A program made the position numbers and the translations under genes. A stretch of DNA of 64,000 bases from Rhynchopus sp. YZ270_cl-10 (taxonomy: Eukaryota > Euglenozoa > Diplonemea > Diplonemida > Diplonemidae): positions 310,001 to 374,000 of the forward strand of contig OZ037878.1 in NCBI GenBank assembly GCA_964035575.1, read 5' to 3'. Below are positions 23,036 to 34,409 of this stretch, piece by piece (position 1 is the first letter of the stretch; every line of letters begins with the position of its first letter). The notes under the pieces are model-generated. The model saw only the letters and a program-made list of their open reading frames with translations. It did no database searches and had not been told where the DNA came from.

Positions 23036-24016
23036 TCATTCACTTTGTAGCATCAGCATGGTGAGTTTGTGGAGTTTAACTTGAAGAACATTTGCAGCGC
23101 GCACTTCGCGTACATTGATTGAGGTTCGGGTCGCAAATTCTTCTTCTGCTAACCGTGAAACCGCTGACGCCATGTTAGTGTAGATGCTCCTCCAGGCGTC
23201 TTCTATTTGCGACTTTCGCACCATATCCAAAATCAAAATAAACTCATATTTAAAGCTTTTGTACATTCGGTTGTAGCGCTTCGATTCATCAATCTTTATA
23301 TGATTTCTGTAGTGCTCCTCATGCTCGTATACCTTCGGAATTTCACTCATTTTGAACACAATAAAGTCAATTTTTTGCGTCAATTTGAGGTACTCTTCCC
23401 TACGCATAACAAACTCATCTGTTATTATTGAACCCCTTAATGCAGTCTCCTTTACCAAAAAGTGTTTTATTCTTTGAAATGCGTGTGGAGAGACGATCTT
23501 TTCGTTTTCCAACGGCCCAGCGAGGCAGTGTCGTGCAGATTCAATGATTCTTTCGTTAAACTCCTCTTCAGATGGCACTGAATCCCCCCTTTTTGTTCTC
23601 TGATTATTCCTCTTTATTACACAATGCCCACCATAGTCGGAAACCCTTAATACCCTCAACGGAAGCGCTGCAGACACCGACTCCATCGAAGACTTCCCAG
23701 ACCTACTAGGTGGCGCGCTATTTAAGGTTTTTCTCCGATGTGATTTCGACGTAGAAGCGGCCGTCTGTGGGCGTGATGGCAGACATTGGGTGCGAGAAGC
23801 GTTTCGTTGCAATGCATGTACCGCTACGTCGTTAACATGGTCTACCTGGTCTTGCAAACATCGGCGGAAATATCGTGTCACAATGTCATCCTTTTTGACT
23901 GAAGGGATCAAGACAGAGGCGCTGTTGTAGCGTGCATCCTCACGGAGCTGCTGGCTGAAGAAGTCTTCTCCTTTTACATCCTCTAAAGCGCTGAAGGGGG
24001 ATATCGAGGAAAGCAT
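23036..24016 (-). CDS. Uncharacterised protein, 326 aa
   Basis: A single open frame with ATG start and TGA stop. I do not recognise a family. The N-terminal part (1-150) is polar and Ser/Arg rich; the C-terminal half (about 160-326) is helical and charged with long runs suggestive of a helical bundle or coiled coil (EEEFNERIIES, KLTQKIDFIVFKMSE, WRSIYTNMASAVSRLAEEE). No signal peptide or membrane segment is seen. Its length, codon use without homopolymers and position in the minus-strand series support a real gene. A short array of CCCTACAGTA units lies just upstream of the start (24020-24060). Confidence 0.7.
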   Translation of the reverse strand: MLSSISPFSALEDVKGEDFFSQQLREDARYNSASVLIPSVKKDDIVTRYFRRCLQDQVDHVNDVAVHALQRNASRTQCLPSRPQTAASTSKSHRRKTLNSAPPSRSGKSSMESVSAALPLRVLRVSDYGGHCVIKRNNQRTKRGDSVPSEEEFNERIIESARHCLAGPLENEKIVSPHAFQRIKHFLVKETALRGSIITDEFVMRREEYLKLTQKIDFIVFKMSEIPKVYEHEEHYRNHIKIDESKRYNRMYKSFKYEFILILDMVRKSQIEDAWRSIYTNMASAVSRLAEEEFATRTSINVREVRAANVLQVKLHKLTMLMLQSE

Positions 24017-24985
24017 GTCTACGTGCCCTACAGTACCCTACAGTACCCTACTGTACCCAACAGTAAACTACACCCTACGGCAATATTGTGAGAAAAATGG
24101 GACGTCTTCCAAGAGGGGAAAAGGAAGGAGGGGAAGGGGAAGGAGGGGAGGAGGGGTTTGTACAAAAACGCTATTCCAAGGGGGGGTGGGGGAAATGGAG
24201 CTATTTTGAGCAACGTCTGCGAGGGGAATGTGGTGAAGAAGGGGTTGGAAGCGAAGGGCCGATGGAGATGGAAAATATCCAAAAAGAATCGCTTTTTTTT
24301 ATCGTTTTTAAACACAACGAAACACAGCTGGGGAGGGGGGTGTGGGGGGGATTTTTTTGAAGTGGAAAAAAAAATACTGTGGAAAAGGAACTCTACCGAA
24401 ATAAAAGAAAACTGGAGAGATGAATGTGCCTCTCGTGCACAGACATCTTTAAAAAAGAGGGATTAGGGGGTAGGGGGAGACGAAGCGGGATGCTGAAAGC
24501 TCTTGTGGGTCATCGAACTCAAGGTTTTTCAGAGGGGAAAAAAATGGAGGGGGGGGAAAGGATGGAGCTGTTGCCTTTACCTTAGAATATTTTTTTTAAA
24601 TGAGATCATTGCCCAATGCGAACAGTAGGGCATTGCTAAACAATGAGGGTTACATCATTTTTTCTTTTTGAAAACTATGACAACGTGTATCCTCGCGTCC
24701 ACGAGTAATCCACGCGATTTATTTTTTTGAAAATTGGGGGAAAATAAGAGGGCAATAAGAGACCCTCTTTTCTGAGAAGATTAACTTAAAAAATAGAAAA
24801 CGACTTCGGGATATGACAATGAAGCAAGTAAACCATAAAGAAAACATTTGACGTGAAATACAAAGCCCTCTGACAGTGTACCAGAAAAGTTGAAAGTGCA
24901 AACGCCTCACCGTTCATCGGCGGACACACTGGATAGACATAGATGAAAGACAAGAAAACACTTTTTCGTTTTATCGCGTTTATCG

Positions 24986-25043
24986 CGGGATGCAGGGCAT
25001 TGACACTCTGTGGGGTATCAAACCCCGGAGTGTTGCACCAGAC
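24986..25043 (-). repeat. Module I hairpin
   Basis: Inner arm ACTC...GGGGT, loop ATCA, AACCCC...GAGT (25005-25031). The loop-proximal GGGGT/AACCCC pairing matches other copies, while the outer ACTC/GAGT differs from GTTCT/AGAAC at 59372-59461. Confidence 0.55.
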
Positions 25044-25140
25044 ACCTCCGACTGACGATGCCAGCCATCCGGATGAAAACACAAAAAAAGAAGAAGTTGG
25101 GCAGATGACCCTAAGCCTCTGCCTCCTCACCTTCGATTGA

Positions 25141-25193
25141 TAGTGTAAAACTGACGCTTTGCGGGTCATAGAACCCTGCGTAGTATTACACTA
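25141..25193 (-). repeat. Module I variant with ACGC/GCGT stem
   Basis: Here the outer pairs of the inner arm are ACGC and GCGT around GGGTCATAGAACCC. This is a third version of the same stem that still pairs. Confidence 0.5.
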
Positions 25194-25714
25194 GGGAGTT
25201 GGGGAAAAAAAGGTTGACTTGAATACAAAGCTCTTTCGTGACAGTGTACCAAAAAAAAATTGAAAGAGTGAATATGCCGTACACATCTTTAAAAAACGCT
25301 GAACAACTTCGAATATTGTTATAAGGGGGAGGAGCAGGAGGTAAGGGGAGGAAGAAGTTTTGAAAGCGCAGCTATCACGCAAAACACAGTCTGCACTTCA
25401 GGAGAAAGAAAAAGAGAACCGTGACAACCAAAAGCCACCCAAAAGATGGTCAGTCGCCATATACCTATTCGCCGTTTCGTGGTTACCGTTTCGTCCTTTT
25501 TTTTTTGCAAGATGACCCGAAGGTTCACACCTCGCATGCTCACTCAGGCAGTATTCCACAGATCCAGAAAGGGACACCACATTTTTTTTTTTTTGTGTTG
25601 CACACCACGCGTCGATGTGTATATGATTTGTGTGAGATTGTGCTCCCGAAGAGGGAAGACACAAAAAAAAGTTGTCCTGACAGTGTACCTAAAAAATATA
25701 CCATTATATATACA

Positions 25715-27065
25715 TAGCGCTCTAATTAGAGTATTAGGGTATAATTAGAGTCTGGGATTTTGGGCCAAGTCAGTTAGAGTCCAGTTAGAGTATAATTAGA
25801 GTCGCTTTTCTTCAATTAGACTATAATTAGAGTGCAGTTAGAGCATAATTAGACTCTAACTACACTCTAATTATAGTCTAATTAGAGTAAAACAACAGGC
25901 TTCTTGTAGGTGCAAACGCCGTAAGGAACCGGTTCCCCTAAGGTTCCTCTGTAGGACCCAGGTGCCCAGATACCCACATAGCTGAAAATAAGACTTGGGG
26001 AACCGAGTTCTCAGCCGGACTGGGACACAATATGTGAAGGCGCTGTGGTCCGCCTGAAAGCGGGTCGGGGACCCGGTCGCGGGAGGGTGGGGGCCTAGTC
26101 CTAGTCCTACTGTACCTAGTACCCAGTACCGGGACTCGGGACCCGGCTTATTCTCAGCTATGGGCACCCAGGTACTCAGACCCGCGCAGTGGCACATGCC
26201 CTCAAGTGTGTGTGCCCCATACATTAGGGAATGCGATGCAAAAACTCTATGTGCACCTCCGGTGCAACGCCGCAGACAGGCCAAGCAGCGTTGGACTCAG
26301 AGGAATGCCTGCTGTGCAGGTATCAAACATGAGAAACTCCCAGCAACAAGGGGCGCCTTTTGGCGGGCATTATTGAAGGTGTTTGGGGTGCAAAATTTTC
26401 TACAAATGTTGATGCGCGGGTACAGAAGTGGTGTCTTGTTCTTTCATCTGTAGGAATGTAAATATCAATCGAATTTAACTACCACTAAGGGGTCGAAGGG
26501 GTAATCCCAGTATCAAAGGCTGTGTTGACGGGAAATCTATAGCGAGCATACGTTCATTTCAGCCGAAGAAATACTACTTATGAACCCAGGAGAGATCCAA
26601 GCCTCGCGTTGAACAACTACCCGCGATCGACAATACCAAAAGAGAATTCATAACAAAACAACACTGCCCCATACACACTAAATAGCCATGCTTCAAGTGC
26701 ATGCCCCTGGGCCAAAATTCCTGTGCTAAAAAGGCAACAAGACCATCCACAAGGAGTGTGAATTGTGCACTGGTTTTCTGGGGGAACAAACAATATTTTC
26801 TTGTGTCTGGTTCTCTGCAAGCAGAGAACAGACTATCTGGATTACAAAGTCGAATTTCTTGCACTAGCTATGACCCCTGGGTTGATGGCTATAGCATTGA
26901 TTGATGTGCCCCTCTTTATTGACCCTCTTATAGGACTCTAATTAGACTCTAATTAGAGTCCAGTTAGAGTATTAGAGTTCAGTTAGAGTTTTAAAGACTC
27001 TAATTATACTCGAACTGCCGACTCTAATTATCTAGTTAGAGTCTAATTGGAGCGCTATGTATAAT
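25715..27065. mobile_element. 1.35-kb element with ACTCTAATTAGAGT subterminal repeats
   Basis: The ends share TATACATAGCGCTC and its inverse GAGCGCTATGTATA. Each end carries a cluster of the palindrome ACTCTAATTAGAGT and shortened forms (about 25720-25890 and 26937-27050). The interior core (26162-26906) is a diverged copy of 29310-30140. No transposase is recognised. Confidence 0.7.
26162..26906. repeat. Dispersed core repeat, copy 1
   Basis: About 750 bp, roughly 80-85 percent alike by eye to 29310-30140, in the same orientation. Shared landmarks include CAGTGGCACATG, GTTGGACTCAGAGGAATGCC, AGGGGCGCCTTTTGGCGGGC and GTCGAATTTCTTGCACTAGC. Short frames such as RWTQRNA and LPATRGAFWRALL are shared, but the frames are broken and no family is recognised. 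Confidence 0.65.
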
Positions 27066-28499
27066 TATAGGAAACATAACATTGCCACGATACCAGAAAG
27101 AGTATCCTCAGCCACCTAAGAAAAGCTCATAAGAGTGAACCTGAGCCTCACAATGTTTACGCCATGTAGGGAAAATGAACAATGTGAACCCTGGAGTCTG
27201 GGGGTAGTGGGGGGGCTTGCACACACGTAGCCATGATGAAAGGAGAATATCAAAAAAAGAAAAATAATAAAGATCGTCATACGTCCGCAATAAAGAGAAG
27301 TGGAACAGTGCGTTACATCTCACCGGACATACCAGCGGATGCAAAACACTGGTACTCTGCGGGTTATCGAACCCGAGACAAAAAAAATTTCGTGATTTTT
27401 TGATAAAATGTACAAAAAAAAAAAAGAGGGTACTTTGCACTGCATTTTTCTACCTGAATAGCGAGATTTAACGTTTTGTTTTGATGATCTGAAAAACAGC
27501 GAGCCACAGCCTACTCTATTGGTTTAGTGTAACTGCCGTAAAGGCTGCTTTTTTCACGATTTTTTTTTTTTGAAAAAAAGTTGGACAGATGAACCTAAGC
27601 CTATCGCGCTTAGTCACCACATGCTGAACCATTTGGAACTCTCTCACTCGCCTCAAGGAGGGAAGAGCGGTTGGCCGTCTTGTTCAGCGCAAAGGATAGT
27701 GTGTTGGAACTGTGATGTGTCCCAGTTGAGTGCCCGTTTCTTCTCTCGAACTACTCAGGTATCAGACTTAAAATATAGGAGGGAAAAAGCGCAGTTTTAG
27801 GCAAAAAAAAAAAAAAAGCGTCAAAATGAGGGGAAAAAAAGATTTTTAAAAAACCCCAATGTCTCAATTAAGGTGCATTTCAGGGTTTTAAAACAAATCT
27901 CTACTTTTGGAAAACATAATGCAGGAAAAAAACTTGCAAGATGAATGCTCGCTGTGCACGCACAATACAATAAGGGATTTCACCCCCCCCTTGAAAGGGA
28001 ACGAGGGCATACGATAAACCCATACAGTGATATTTTTGGGAAACCGCACATATCCCAACTGCCGCCACTGCAGGGGATAGAGGGTGTTATTTATTAGATA
28101 CATGTGAGGGGGTAAGGAATTCTAACACTAAGGTGATATGTGGAAAGAAAGGTTCGTAAAATGGACCAAGGCAGAAGGTGCTGAGGTCCATCTTGCTGTA
28201 ACCTGAAGACTGAAAAGGTTTGAAAAAAAAATGGACGCTTTGCCCAATAGGTGGGTTCTGAACGGATTCTGAACGGTGAGTGCTCAACGGATGCAACGGC
28301 ACCAAAAAGAGGAATGGGAAAAAAAAAAGTGAAGTTGATAGTGCAAACGCCTCTGGGACGCAGGCACTGATACTCCGCAAAAAAAAAACTAACATGGTCG
28401 TGACACAAACGTGTCCTTCAGGGAATCATCAGGGAACGTACGCCATTCTCCTGAAAACCCTTCCCGTCTGAGAGCGGATCTATTTTTTTGTTATTGTGC
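27066..28499. other. Intergenic DNA with modules between two elements
   Basis: No gene is seen. Module E at 27296-27380, H at 27517-27560, A at 27586-27619, a B-like hairpin at 27937-27963 and I at about 28325-28380. Confidence 0.6.
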
Positions 28500-28661
28500 A
28501 CGGTGCAGTCTGTCCTGGAAATGTCGGACCCTTTTGTCGGAGTCCGAGGGGGTCCGACAGTCGGACCCCCTGAGTCCGACAGTCGGACTCAGGGGTCCGA
28601 CTGTCGGACTCACAGTCGGACCCCTGAGTCCGACTGCCGGACCCTGGGGTCCGACAGGCAC

Positions 28662-28912
28662 ACCCAGGTGCCCAGGTGCCCAGGTACCCAGGTGCCCAGG
28701 TACCCAGGTACCCAGGTACCCAGGTACCCAGGTACCCAGGTACCCAGGTACCCAGGTACCCAGGTACCCAGGTACCCAGGTACCCAGGTACCCAGGTACC
28801 CAGGTACCCAGGTACCCAGGTACCCAGGTACCCAGGTACCCAGGTACCCAGGTACCCAGGTACCCAGGTACCCAGGTACCCAGGTACCCAGGTACCCAGG
28901 TACCCAGGTCCA
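28662..28912. repeat. 8-bp tandem array (GTACCCAG unit)
   Basis: About 30 copies; the first few have GTGCCCAG. It follows directly on the GTCCGAC palindromes. The unit holds GTAC. Confidence 0.95.
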
Positions 28913-29309
28913 GGTCCAGGAACAGGTACCCAGGAACAGGAAAAAAGTCGTGAAAGAGCAACCACAGCTCCACATGACAAACACAAAAGTGTCCAGTCAC
29001 GTGGGGCATTCATGCACTGAGGAGATAATGATCCAACAATTTACAAGAAAGATTACTTAACCTACTGCTGGAAATTGCCAGGTCGTAGTAACACACAAAG
29101 TGTGCCTCCGTTCGGGAAGACCGGATATTCTAGAGACCAGAAAGGCCTCAAGAATATCTTCCGGTAGTCAAGGTAGAACCGAGTGAACGGCCCAAGACCC
29201 CCGTGGAGAAGTTAAATGTTGTAATGCTATCAGGTAGAAACTGCGAACACTGTCTTACCCTCCTCAATGCATGGTGGTTGATGTCTTCCACAACAAATTT
29301 CCTGTACCC

Positions 29310-30140
29310 AGGTACCCAAATTCCCAGACCCACGCAGTGGCACATGACCGCCAAGTGTGAGTGACCCACACATGAGGGAATGCGACACTACGCAAAATTT
29401 ACCACCAGACCCTGTCTTCGTGCACCTGAAGTACAACGCCGCAGACAGGCCAAACATGCGTTGGACTCAGAGGAATGCCCGCTGTGCAGGTATCAAACAT
29501 GAGAACCAACTCCCAGCAACAAGGGGCGCCTTTTGGCGGGCGTTGTTGAGGGTGTTTGGGGTGCAAAGTTTTCCACAATTTTGATGCGCGGGTACAGAAG
29601 TGTTGTCTTGTTCTTTCATCTCTAGGAATGTAAATGTCAATCGCGTTTAACTACCACGAGGGCTTGTTTAGTGAACCCACGAGGGGTCGAAGGGGGTTGG
29701 TTATCCCATATCTATCAAAGGTTGTGTCGACCAGGCGAATCCACTATGTTACGCTGTACGTTGTTAAATCCGAAGAAATAACGCTTTAGCAGCCGCAGGA
29801 AGTTTGCTAAAAAGAGTGCCTCACGCTACACAAACCACCACCCGCGATTGACTTAGATGTTATAACAAAGAGAATTCAGAACAAAACAACACCCTGCCCC
29901 ATACACACTAAATTGTCATGCTTCAAGAGCATGCCTGGGCCAAAATTACTGTGACAAAAAGGCAACAAGACCACCCACAAGGAGTGTGAAATGTGCACTG
30001 GTTTTCTGGGGGAACGCAATATTTTCTTGTGCCTCGTCCTCCGCAAGCAGAGGACAGACTTTCCGGAAGGTTTCCAAAGTCGAATTTCTTGCACTAGCTA
30101 TGCTCCCTGGGTTAAATGGCAATAGCAGTGACTGACAAAG
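29310..30140. repeat. Dispersed core repeat, copy 2
   Basis: Second copy of the core at 26162-26906, same orientation, with a few insertions. The flanks of the two copies are unrelated, so the shared part ends sharply near TACCCA on the left and just past CTAGCTATG on the right. Confidence 0.65.
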
Positions 30141-30400
30141 TGTACCCATCCCCCTTCCACCCCAGATCTTAGTCCGCAAACTCAGAATGGATTGATGCGG
30201 GTGATACTCTTTGGATTTTGAGTTGCTGAATGTCGGAGACGCGGCGAGGCTTCTCATCACAATCGCAGATGCAGTTCAGATTTCACGATCCTGTGATGAG
30301 TGTAAATGTGGAGTGTGATTAATGAATGAAATGTATGGTGTAGAAACGCAGTTATCGGGAAAGGTGAGGTTAATGTGGTAAAAAAAGGGGATAAAACTCG

Positions 30401-31243
30401 TGTAATTTTGTGAATTCCCACAAAGGTGGGTGATAATGTGCCCTTTGTCACTCAATTGTAACCGAGAATGTATGGGAGAATGAAATATTATTTCCCAACC
30501 CAACAACAACGATAAAGCGTGAAGACAATAAATGAAATCAAAGCGGAATAAATTTGAGGTTTTGTGAGGCACTCAACGAGTGTGCCGGCTCTGTGGCGTC
30601 ACGGAGCCACCAACACTCCCCAGTCATTTTTCCTGCGCTTCCAGGAAAACTCGCGTTTGCGACCAGGCCGAAACGAAAAAATTTAATTCACAGCAAACAG
30701 GTGTGAGGGAGAAGAAAAGAAAGTGAACAAAAACGAAAAAACAATGTTTTTCTGAAATGTGATGTTGTTGGGGTGGGGAGAATAAAACAGTTCCAGAAAA
30801 GCTCCTGCGTCGGTTTTCTTTTGGTTAAAAAAATCACTCAGTAAAAAAAAGAACTTTTTCATCACTCCCCTCAAACACTGCCAAAACGAAGAAGGACAGG
30901 ATGTATGACACTTACGGATACCAAGTCTCAGCGGGTATGAGAAGCAAGGAGGTGTACAAGAAGAAATGGGACGAGTTCTTGCGGTTTTCAAACCTCGAGC
31001 GACTTGGTCCGCTTTGTATTGACACGGACCTCGACACCCCGACATGTACTGGCTTTTGAGAAAGGCAGTCGGTTCCTCGGTAGATTGCGTGCAAGTGAGG
31101 GAATATCCATCTGCTTGGAAGACGTCAAAACACCAAACATAGTATTTCGCGACATAAAGGGCAGATCAAATACTCACTGCCTTACATTCTCGGTTACAAT
31201 TGAGTGACACAAAGGGCATATAATCTGCAAAATTACACGAGTT
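30401..31243. mobile_element. Inverted-repeat unit with a tyrosine-recombinase remnant
   Basis: An inverted pair of about 60-75 bp bounds the unit: ACTCAATTGTAACCGAGAAT on the left (about 30450-30470), its inverse on the right (about 31187-31207), plus GTGTAATTTT / AAAATTACAC. The interior holds a start-like frame at 30901 giving YKKKWDEFLRFSNL. The layout equals that of 16440-17807, with different end sequence. Confidence 0.6.
30901..31060 (+). pseudogene. Tyrosine-recombinase N-terminal remnant (Crypton-like)
   Basis: The motif YKKKWDEFLRF matches the first helix of the core-binding domain of mobile tyrosine recombinases and the remnants at 16750 and 31623. Only the start of the gene remains. 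It is broken and old. Confidence 0.45.
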
Positions 31244-31244
31244 T

Positions 31245-32385
31245 TATTTCACTGAGTTAGATAATTATTATCTCATGAAATAAAGTGAACATTATTTCAC
31301 GAGGTGGTGGGTGACTCAAACTGGGGCTCAACTTCACGAAGCGAGTGGAGTTCAGCATTTTGATTTCATGAGTGAAGTGAGTGTAATCATAAAAGTGATG
31401 TCACGAGCGATAGCGAGTGGGTATCACGTATTCCAGTTTGTGAATCACCCATCAGTTAAATAATGTTCACTTTAGTTTTCGATACGTAATTTTATACCAC
31501 GCGTGAAAAACGTAAACAGGTGAAAAAGTGAGTGAAATAAGATTCGTTTTATTTCACGTTTTATTTCACGCAAATCGTGAAGGATTGGGTGGGGGAGTGA
31601 AATAAAAGATCACGGAGTGATCTGAAGGACACGACGTGTTCTTCCCTGGGCTCGTTCGCTCCTGAAAGTCTGTTGAAACGGAGGAAATCGTCCCATGTTT
31701 TCCTGTACTGCACACCACTGTTCATGTCGTCGAACAAGTTGTCATATGCATCCTCCATCTCCGCAAACTTGCGCGTGGGTTTAGGCATGTGTGTAAGAGG
31801 CAATAAATAATCTGTAATTTGAAGTGTGGTGGTGTGAGGGGTGGAGCGTGGGCTCAACGTTCCACTGTTTACACCTATAAATACGTTTTTCACTTGTGGA
31901 ATAAAATTACATATTGAGTGAAATAAGAACATTTTCTTGCACTTGCCACTAAAAAGGCACCCTCGTGACTCTCACTCTTATTCCCCTCGCTTCGCTCGGG
32001 AAATAACGCACTCGGGCACCTTTTTAGTGGCGCGTGAAATAAAATAGTTCTTATTTCACTCGAATAAATAGTTATTATCTCACGGGCAATAATGTTGTGC
32101 TGCGTTTTCGAAATTCCTACAGTATATTTGACAAATGATGTATGACCACCTAGTACGGGGCGTCAAGGTTGGGTATGGTGAACAGTTCCTCGAAGTCCTA
32201 TGACTGCAACCCTTTTGGTTGCATGCGCAGATCTCCTCCACATTGCTTTTGCGCCTACTCTCGGCATGGGTTTTGTTTTGTTCTTTGTGTGCGGAGATAA
32301 TGTCTACTGTATTTTGTGTAATCTCCAGGAAGGAATTTCGAAAACGCGGCTAAACATTATTACACAAGTGAGATAAAAAATTGTT
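31245..32385. repeat. Palindrome-rich block built on ATTTCAC / GTGAAAT
   Basis: Many imperfect palindromes made of TTATTTCAC and GTGAAATAA, including a large hairpin at about 31925-32065 with GCCACTAAAAAGG and its inverse. AATTTCGAAAACGC at 32334-32347 is the inverse of GCGTTTTCGAAATT at 32103-32116. It encloses one recombinase remnant and looks like overlapping termini of related elements. Confidence 0.5.
31623..31788 (-). pseudogene. Tyrosine-recombinase N-terminal remnant (Crypton-like)
   Basis: Minus-strand frame from MPKPTRKF with YRKTWDDFLRF, matching the core-binding start seen at 30901 and 16750. No catalytic domain follows. It is a broken, old copy. Confidence 0.45.
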
Positions 32386-32785
32386 GGCTCTCTCTCTGTT
32401 GTTTTGGCTTTTGTTTTTTTGTCTATTTGTGACGAGGCCTGGAACACCTGAACATAGGCATATCTGGAAAATCTATCTGAGGTGTGGCAAATTAAATATA
32501 TTCAAGCGTGTGGTTGAGGCGCACCTAAACATAAGTAAGTGCCAAGTCTGAACATTTATTTTCAGAGGCCTTAGTGAGGCTGTTTCGGCCTCGTTGCATT
32601 GTATCATGATGTAATAAGGTTCACATACTTTCGATTCAAAGAAGAGAAAGCACACAAGAAAATAAAATGCTGCAAACCACTGGGTGTGTTGTTTGCATCT
32701 ACACAAGTAACTGAAAGTTAAACATTTACATACCTTGTCTTCCCCGTAGCCTCCGCCTTCGCTGCTGTCAAGCTGCCTTCTCTTG

Positions 32786-33078
32786 GTACCCAGTACCCAG
32801 TACCCAGTACCCAGTACCCAGTACCCAGTACCCAGTACCCAGTACCCAGTACCCAGTACCCAGTACCCAGTACCCAGTACCCAGTACCCAGTACCCAGTA
32901 CCCAGTACCCAGTACCCAGTACCCAGTACCCAGTACCCAGTACCCAGTACCCAGTACCCAGTACCCAGTACCCAGTACCCAGTACCCAGTACCCAGTACC
33001 CAGTACCCAGTACCCAGTACCCAGTACCCAGTACCCAGTACCCAGTACCCAGTACCCAGTACCCAGTACCCAGTACCC
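32786..33078. repeat. 7-bp tandem array (TACCCAG unit)
   Basis: About 42 near-perfect copies. It differs from the array at 28662-28912 by one base per unit. GTAC again lies at each unit junction. Confidence 0.95.
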
Positions 33079-34079
33079 AAATTGGTCGCCCCCTGGTTGG
33101 TCGAGAACCTAAAAATGCAAAAAAACGCAAAATTCATGTGTTTTGACCATGTCTGGGTACACCAAATACACACCTCTGAACAAGCCTATACCCAGTAGTA
33201 GGCAACAAGCGCTATTTTTTGACCAAGAAAAAAAAAATCCCCCAAAAATTGGGTGTAGTAGGTCATAAAATGGCCCAAAAAATTCAAAGAAAACCTCAGA
33301 TTGACCAAACAATGAAAAAAATTTTCAAGTCAAATTTTCAGCCAAAATACGGCTATTTTGGTAAAACCATGTGTACTGTAGTGGCTATACAAGGCGATTT
33401 TCGGCCAAAAAAATTTTTTTGGCCAAAAAAAAAATTTTTTTTTCGGCCCAAAAAAAAAAAAAATTTTTTTTTTGGGTCCGACTGTCGGACCCCAGAGTCC
33501 GACAGTCGGACTCCAGAGTCCGTCTGTCGGACTCCAGAGTCCGACAGACGGACCCCTGAGTCCGTCTGTCGGACTCAGGGGGTCCGACTGTCGGACTCAG
33601 GGGGTAAGTCCGTTATTTACACACTCCAAGCACGACAGACCGCACCGTGTGGTGTTTCAGAAAAAAAAAAGCACAAGATTACCATTTCAAGATGAGAGGG
33701 TCTGTGGGCACTGCACACACACAGACATCTGGAGCCACTCTCTAAACAAACAATACAACTTGCAAGAATGAGTCTCACGGGTTAACATCTTTTTTCCATA
33801 CATCATGGCCACAACGCGGTTCCTTCTTAAGAATATAACCCCCAAAAACACGGCCAGGAATGCCACTGATCGTCACACCCATCTTCCCGCAACTATTCAT
33901 TGGGTTGGCAAAACAAAAAGGGACGTTATTTTCCCTTCTGTCGGGTTGCCTGCTGCTCCATACCTTTTTAAAAAACATACAAAACAAAACGTTGCACATC
34001 GAAGTAAAAAGAACCATACATAACAGAGGGGACAAAACCGGAGTCAAACCTGAAACTTTTTGAGCCTCAAATACAATGA

Positions 34080-34409
34080 TGAGGTGATCCAGTCTCACGC
34101 TTTTTCACACATTTTCACATGGTTTCACATGGTTTCACACATTTTCACTTGGTTTCACACATTTTCACATGGTTTCACGGTGTGAAAAAGTGTGTACGAA
34201 AGTGAAAAAAAAACTGCTTCACGCACTCTGAGTGGATTCCTCCAGAAAAAAAACTTGGTGTTTTCACACATTTTCACTTGGTTTCACATGGTTTCACATA
34301 TTTTCACTTCGTTTCACACATTTTCACCTTGGTTTCACACATTTTCACTTGTTTTCACACGTTTTCACGGTGTGAAAAAGTGTGGAAAAGTGTGCGCTGG
34401 ATCACCTCA
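34080..34409. mobile_element. 330-bp MITE-like element
   Basis: The TIR TGAGGTGATCCAG is mirrored as CTGGATCACCTCA. The interior is mostly repeats of TTTTCACATGGTTTCACA in both orientations around a centre near 34250. There is no coding content. Confidence 0.75.

Larger units (their letters stand above)
24017..25714. other. Intergenic DNA, dense in modules
   Basis: No gene is seen. Module B at 24417-24449, C at 24850-24883 and 25212-25250, partial E at 24890-24935, I at 24986-25043 and 25141-25193, D at 25039-25082, A at 25103-25133 and a degenerate A at about 25507-25550. Modules I, D and A follow one another with almost no gap between 24986 and 25133. Confidence 0.65.
28500..33650. mobile_element. 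5.2-kb composite element with GTCCGACTGTCGGAC subterminal palindromes
   Basis: The ends near 28500 (CACGGTGCAGTCTGTC) and 33650 (inverse of CACGGTGCGGTCTGTC) match in 15 of 16 bases. Inside each end is a run of GTCCGACTGTCGGAC-type palindromes (28516-28660 and 33475-33605). The interior contains two tandem arrays, the second core copy and two recombinase remnants, so it is a nest. The ends are imperfect and could be coincidental. Confidence 0.5.

Noticed and set aside
26160-26453. Short frame in the core repeat as a zinc-ribbon transposase
   Set aside because: Shared words between the two core copies follow DNA identity; spacing of Cys residues fits no family I know.
28662-28912. CRISPR-like array
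   Set aside because: Units are contiguous with no spacers and the setting is eukaryotic.
28411-29060. Open frames of PGTQVPRY repeats
   Set aside because: Artefact of the 8-bp array between mobile-element parts.
32718-33173. Open frame of VLGTGYW repeats
   Set aside because: Artefact of the 7-bp array.
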